A DNA stretch of 64,000 nt, from the NCBI GenBank assembly GCA_004297775.1, contig SCUE01000034.1, forward strand, positions 62,001 to 126,000, in the 5' to 3' direction. A model generated the notes under the pieces. It was not told the origin of the DNA. It was given only the letters and a program-made list of their open reading frames with translations, and searched no databases. The DNA is from Chloroflexota bacterium (lineage in GTDB: Bacteria > Chloroflexota > UBA6077 > FW602-bin22). Below are positions 59,993 to 64,000 of the stretch, one piece after another; the stretch's first letter is position 1, and every line of letters begins with the position of its first letter. The translations under genes were made by a program, and so were the position numbers.

Positions 59993-61120
59993 ATGGCGCA
60001 GACCGGTCGCGCGGCGGTATTCGTGGGCGTGGGGCGCCCGTTCGAGATTCGCGAGCTACCGATTCCAGAGGTCGAGCCGGACGCGATCCTCATCCGCATG
60101 TCGATCGCGAACATCTGCGGCAGCGACCTGCACACCTGGCGCGGCGAATACCGACGCTCTGCCACCGCCGGTGACGCCGGGTTCGTGACCGGCCACGAGG
60201 GCGCCGGCCGCGTCCACACGCTCGGCCGCAACGTGCGCACCGACTCGCTCGGCCGTCCGCTCCGCGAGGGCGATCGGGTCGCTTTCACCTACTTCTTCCC
60301 CTGCCGAAGCTGCACGACCTGCCTCGACGACATACCGAACGCGTGCCCGACCCGCTTCACCCGATTCGGACCGCGCGGCGTCGACATCGCGCCGTACTTC
60401 ACCGGCACCTACGGCGAGTACTACTACCTGCGACCCGGCCATTACGTTTTCAAGGTGCCGGACGAGCTGTCGGACGACATCGTCGCGCCGGCAAACTGCG
60501 CGCTCTCGCAAGTGATCTTCGGCATCCAGCAAGGCGGACTCCGCTTCGGCGACACGATCGTGTTGCAGGGCGCGGGCGGACTCGGGTTGAACGCGGCCGC
60601 GGTCGCACGGGAGATGGGCGCCGGGCAGGTCATCGTCATCGATCGGATCGCCGCGCGCCTGGCGATGGCGAGGCGGTTCGGCGCCGACACCGTGATCGAC
60701 GCCAGCGAGTACGACACACCCGAGGCGCGCATCGCCCGGGTCAAGGAGTTGACCGGCGGCGTCGGCGTTCGGGTCGCGATGGACCTGGTCGGCTCGGCTC
60801 GGGTCGTCGAGGAAGGGCTTCAGATGCTCCGTCCCGGCGGGACCTACGTCGAGATCGGCTGCATCCACCCCAGCCCGCTCCAGACCGACGCCTCGGGATT
60901 CGTCTGGGGGAACTGGCGGATGGTTGGCATGTCGCACTACCACCCGTGGGTACTGCCCCGCGCGCTCGACTTCCTCCTGCGCACGAAGGATCGCTACCCG
61001 TTCGGCGAGATGCTTTCGCACAAGTTCCCGCTGGCCGAGATCAACCAGGCCTTCGAGACCGCCGAGTGGATGGGCCGATCCAATCCGTCGAACGTGACGC
61101 GGGCCGCGCTGGTGATGTAG
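59993..61120 (+). CDS. Zinc-dependent MDR-family alcohol dehydrogenase
   Basis: A 375-residue medium-chain dehydrogenase. Catalytic zinc ligands are Cys in ANICGSDLHTW and His in GHEGAGRV; structural zinc is bound by FFPCRSCTTCLDDIPNACP (C-x2-C-x2-C-x7-C). The NAD-binding fold shows VLQGAGGLGLNAAAVAREMGAGQVIVID. The reaction is oxidation of an alcohol or polyol; the substrate is unknown. ATG 59993 with GAGGAGAGG upstream. Divergent from the giant propeller gene, with about 290 bp between. Confidence 0.92.
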   Translation: MAQTGRAAVFVGVGRPFEIRELPIPEVEPDAILIRMSIANICGSDLHTWRGEYRRSATAGDAGFVTGHEGAGRVHTLGRNVRTDSLGRPLREGDRVAFTYFFPCRSCTTCLDDIPNACPTRFTRFGPRGVDIAPYFTGTYGEYYYLRPGHYVFKVPDELSDDIVAPANCALSQVIFGIQQGGLRFGDTIVLQGAGGLGLNAAAVAREMGAGQVIVIDRIAARLAMARRFGADTVIDASEYDTPEARIARVKELTGGVGVRVAMDLVGSARVVEEGLQMLRPGGTYVEIGCIHPSPLQTDASGFVWGNWRMVGMSHYHPWVLPRALDFLLRTKDRYPFGEMLSHKFPLAEINQAFETAEWMGRSNPSNVTRAALVM

Positions 61121-61328
61121 CGCGCGGTTCGCCGCCCACGTTCGGACGAACAGCGCCGCGGTGGACGGCGCAGCTCAGACATACTTTGCGTCCTGCGTTG
61201 TCACGGTCAGACCGTGGTTGTGAAGGACGAAAAGTCTTTCCGCGCGGGTGCGGGGGCAGGTTGACGCTCCCACCGCTCGATTGGCGACGCTATCGGAGTC
61301 CGCCCGGGGCTCTTCCTACAATCGGATT

Positions 61329-61991
61329 GTGGTGATTCGCGCGCTCATCTTCGACTTCGACGGCCTGATCGTCGATACCGAGGAGCCGACATTCGTCTGC
61401 TGGCAGGAGACGTTTCGCGAACACGGTCACGAACTACCGCTCGCGCAGTACTCCGACCGGCTCGGCCGGCCGCCGGGTAGCCGCGACCCGCTGGTCTGGC
61501 TCCAGGCCAAGGTGTCCTATCAGCTCGATCGCGACGCGATCCTGGCGCGCTACCGCGCCCGCCACCGGGAGTGGATCGATCGCACCGAACCGCGCCCGGG
61601 CGTGCTCGCCTGGGTCGATTCGGCCCGCGAGCGCGGCCTGGGTCTGGCGATCGCGTCCAGCTCGCCGCGTTCCTGGGTCGTCGGCGAACTCGAACGGCTC
61701 CGCATCAGCGACCGATTCGATCACATCCGCTGTCGGGACGACGTCGCCGAGGGTAAGCCGTCGCCGGACGTCTACCTTTCCGCGCTGAGCGCGCTGGACG
61801 TGGCGGCCGGGGCCGCGCTCGCGATCGAGGACTCGCCCCACGGCATCACCGCCGCCCGGAGCGCCGGCATCCGCTGCCTGGCCGTACCGAACGGGATCAC
61901 CGCGACGCTCGACACGAGCCACGCCGACTACCGACTCGATTCATTCACCGACGCCGCGCTGGACGACATCCTGACGCGGTTGGATCGGTAG
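61329..61991 (+). CDS. HAD-superfamily hydrolase (beta-phosphoglucomutase-like)
   Basis: A 220-residue HAD phosphatase/mutase of the subfamily IA type. Motif I is ALIFDFDGLIVDTEE, motif II is AIASSSPRSW, motif III GKPSPDVYLSAL and motif IV LAIEDSPHGITAA. The cap lies between residues 20 and 90. A GTG start (61329, or 61332) is needed because no ATG is near; the ribosome site is weak. Substrate unknown, possibly a sugar phosphate. Confidence 0.85.
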   Translation: MVIRALIFDFDGLIVDTEEPTFVCWQETFREHGHELPLAQYSDRLGRPPGSRDPLVWLQAKVSYQLDRDAILARYRARHREWIDRTEPRPGVLAWVDSARERGLGLAIASSSPRSWVVGELERLRISDRFDHIRCRDDVAEGKPSPDVYLSALSALDVAAGAALAIEDSPHGITAARSAGIRCLAVPNGITATLDTSHADYRLDSFTDAALDDILTRLDR

Positions 61992-62097
61992 CCCGCCGCG
62001 ACGCCGATACCGCGTCAGCGCGTGATTGGCGTACGATCGCGGTGCGTGGTCGCGGCACGCTTCACGCCGGCGCCGACGCGGCGAAAGGAGATGCGGT

Positions 62098-62520
62098 TTG
62101 CCACTCGCCCTCGGGAGCCTTCGCAGCGCCTCGGCCGCGCTCGACGCGGTCCTTGCGAAGAGCGACGACACGGTCTTGATGGCGTCCCTTGACGAGGTGA
62201 CGCGGAACGCCGTCAAGTCCGGCGTGATTCAGCATTTTGAATTCACGTACGAGCTGTGCTGGAAGTTCGTGAAGCGCTGGTTCGAGATGAATGTCGGGCC
62301 GTCGGTCGCCGACGGGGTGACGCGACGAGAGTTGTTCCGGATGGCGGCCGAGAACCGACTGATTGCGGATGTCGAGGCATGGATGCGTCACCACGACGCG
62401 CGAAACCTGACATCGCACACGTACGATCCCAGGGTTGCCGAGCGTGTCTACGCGGCGGCGCATGGCTTCGCGGCCGACGCGCGTGGATTGCTGGCGGCGC
62501 TTGAGGTCAGGAATGATTGA
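62098..62520 (+). CDS. HepT-type HEPN toxin (HI0074 family)
   Basis: A 140-residue HEPN protein (nucleotidyltransferase substrate-binding family). The RX4HXY motif of HepT toxins is intact: ARNLTSHTYD with Arg102, His107 and Tyr109. In characterised type VII toxin-antitoxin systems HepT is an RNase whose motif Tyr is AMPylated by the partner MntA. The start is decided by the ribosome site: AAAGGAG (62084-62090) abuts an out-of-frame ATG, while in-frame TTG 62098 is 7 nt downstream. The partner gene follows after 48 bp and a type I restriction gene follows that. Confidence 0.85.
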   Translation: MPLALGSLRSASAALDAVLAKSDDTVLMASLDEVTRNAVKSGVIQHFEFTYELCWKFVKRWFEMNVGPSVADGVTRRELFRMAAENRLIADVEAWMRHHDARNLTSHTYDPRVAERVYAAAHGFAADARGLLAALEVRND

Positions 62521-62568
62521 TGGGCCCGCAAACACAGGCCGCGAGATGTTGGCCGCGAGACGCAGGGC

Positions 62569-62898
62569 TTGATTGACCTCACGCCCGGTCAGCGCGACAC
62601 CGTCGAGCGCATCCTCGGCGAACACGTGCCTGAGTGCGACGTGTGGGTCTTCGGCTCACGCATTGCCGGGGCGACCAAGCCGTACTCGGACCTGGATCTC
62701 GCGATCGTGGGCGACAGCGAGCTGGCGCCGGATGTCATTCGCCGACTGCGGGAAGCGTTCGAGGAATCCGAGCTTCCGTTCAGGGTAGACGTTCTCGACT
62801 GGTACGCGACCAGCCCGGAGTTTCAGGCGGTGATCGAGCGCCGCTTCGAGGTAGTCCAGGCACGGCGGGCACCGCCCCTTTCGCGTCTCGACCGGTGA
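62569..62898 (+). CDS. MntA-type nucleotidyltransferase antitoxin (HI0073 family)
   Basis: A 109-residue minimal nucleotidyltransferase with GSRIAGATKPYSDLDLAI, an exact GSX10DXD motif (Gly29-Ser30, Asp41, Asp43), and a third acid in FRVDVLDWYA. It should AMPylate the HepT partner to silence it. TTG 62569 is the only start near the conserved N-terminus and its ribosome site is weak. A hairpin follows the stop directly. Confidence 0.83.
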   Translation: MIDLTPGQRDTVERILGEHVPECDVWVFGSRIAGATKPYSDLDLAIVGDSELAPDVIRRLREAFEESELPFRVDVLDWYATSPEFQAVIERRFEVVQARRAPPLSRLDR

Positions 62899-62900
62899 CG

Positions 62901-62932
62901 CCCTGGGCGGGCGAGACGCCCGTCGTCCCAGG
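62901..62932 (+). terminator. Nested hairpin after mntA-type gene
   Basis: CCTGGG (62902-62907) pairs with CCCAGG (62927-62932), enclosing a 6-bp stem CGGGCG/CGCCCG with a 3-nt loop. It lies 4 bp after the stop and separates the toxin-antitoxin pair from hsdM. Confidence 0.55.
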
Positions 62933-63040
62933 CGCCGGCCGGCGACGATTCCCGCCGCGTCTCGAGCCTCGATCGTGTAGTATCCTGCCACAAGCGGCTC
63001 GCCACGCCGCGGCCAAGCTGGATTGTGGAGTGAGATAGCG

Positions 63041-64000
<960 letters not shown>

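Overview
The window is GC-rich bacterial DNA, most likely from Chloroflexota (Thermomicrobia-like or a related uncultured line). Pointers are secreted proteins with TPTPT-type linkers, YVTN-repeat proteins, lamin-tail and Pro/Ala-rich lipoproteins, many amidohydrolases, CUT1 sugar transporters and frequent GTG/TTG starts. This is inferred from protein style alone; a GC-rich actinobacterium is the main alternative. I see no rRNA, tRNA, CRISPR array or insertion sequence.

Layout. 1-2274: edge of a sugar ABC permease, then a TIM-barrel isomerase/dehydratase and a type I dehydroquinase-like enzyme. 2285-7577: a five-gene modification/restriction island behind two identical 24-bp repeats. It encodes a DUF4143 AAA ATPase, a C5-cytosine methyltransferase, an Eco29kI-like GIY-YIG endonuclease, a Vsr-like nickase, and a second methyltransferase whose catalytic motifs are destroyed while its DNA-recognition half is kept. 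7686-14659: mixed metabolism (DUF1761, SDR remnant, carbamoylase, YHS, MsrA, TfoX-N, D-aminoacylase-like, Gfo/Idh, lipoprotein). 14767-20228: membrane-anchored protein plus a complete sugar ABC operon ending in a lamin-tail lipoprotein. 20349-23505: cNMP protein, purine nucleoside phosphorylase, metallopeptidase, amidohydrolase. 23634-31287: a HEPN/MNT pair coupled to a cystathionine-synthase-type enzyme, two tandem M20 deacylases, and cysK-cysE-nifS, together a likely sulfur amino acid cluster. 31405-37430 (minus): an electron-transfer operon (four-cluster FeS protein, NrfD-like quinone subunit, cupredoxin-like protein, two lipoproteins, small membrane protein) with no catalytic subunit. 37580-42807: sensor kinase, two NarL regulators, nitroreductase, DUF3830, methyltransferase. 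42887-53853: three universal stress proteins, a P1B ATPase, a YeiH-type exporter, an O-methyltransferase, a large secreted adhesin-like protein and a gene-less stretch with iterons and a LexA-like box. 54054-55137: putative toxin-antitoxin pair. 55254-59705: a 1,483-residue secreted protein with 28 YVTN repeats arranged 14+7+7. 59993-64000: alcohol dehydrogenase, HAD phosphatase, a HepT/MntA type VII toxin-antitoxin pair and the start of a type I hsdM.

How parts work together. The strongest candidate for something new is the 2285-7577 island, because its second methyltransferase looks like a retained pseudo-enzyme. The 37430-31405 operon looks like a quinone-linked membrane oxidoreductase module that must borrow or lack its catalytic partner. 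The stress proteins, nitroreductase, P-type ATPase and NarL regulators together recall a hypoxia/dormancy regulon. Many starts here are GTG/TTG; at four loci the Shine-Dalgarno sequence abuts a decoy start and the real start is likely 6-9 nt further on.
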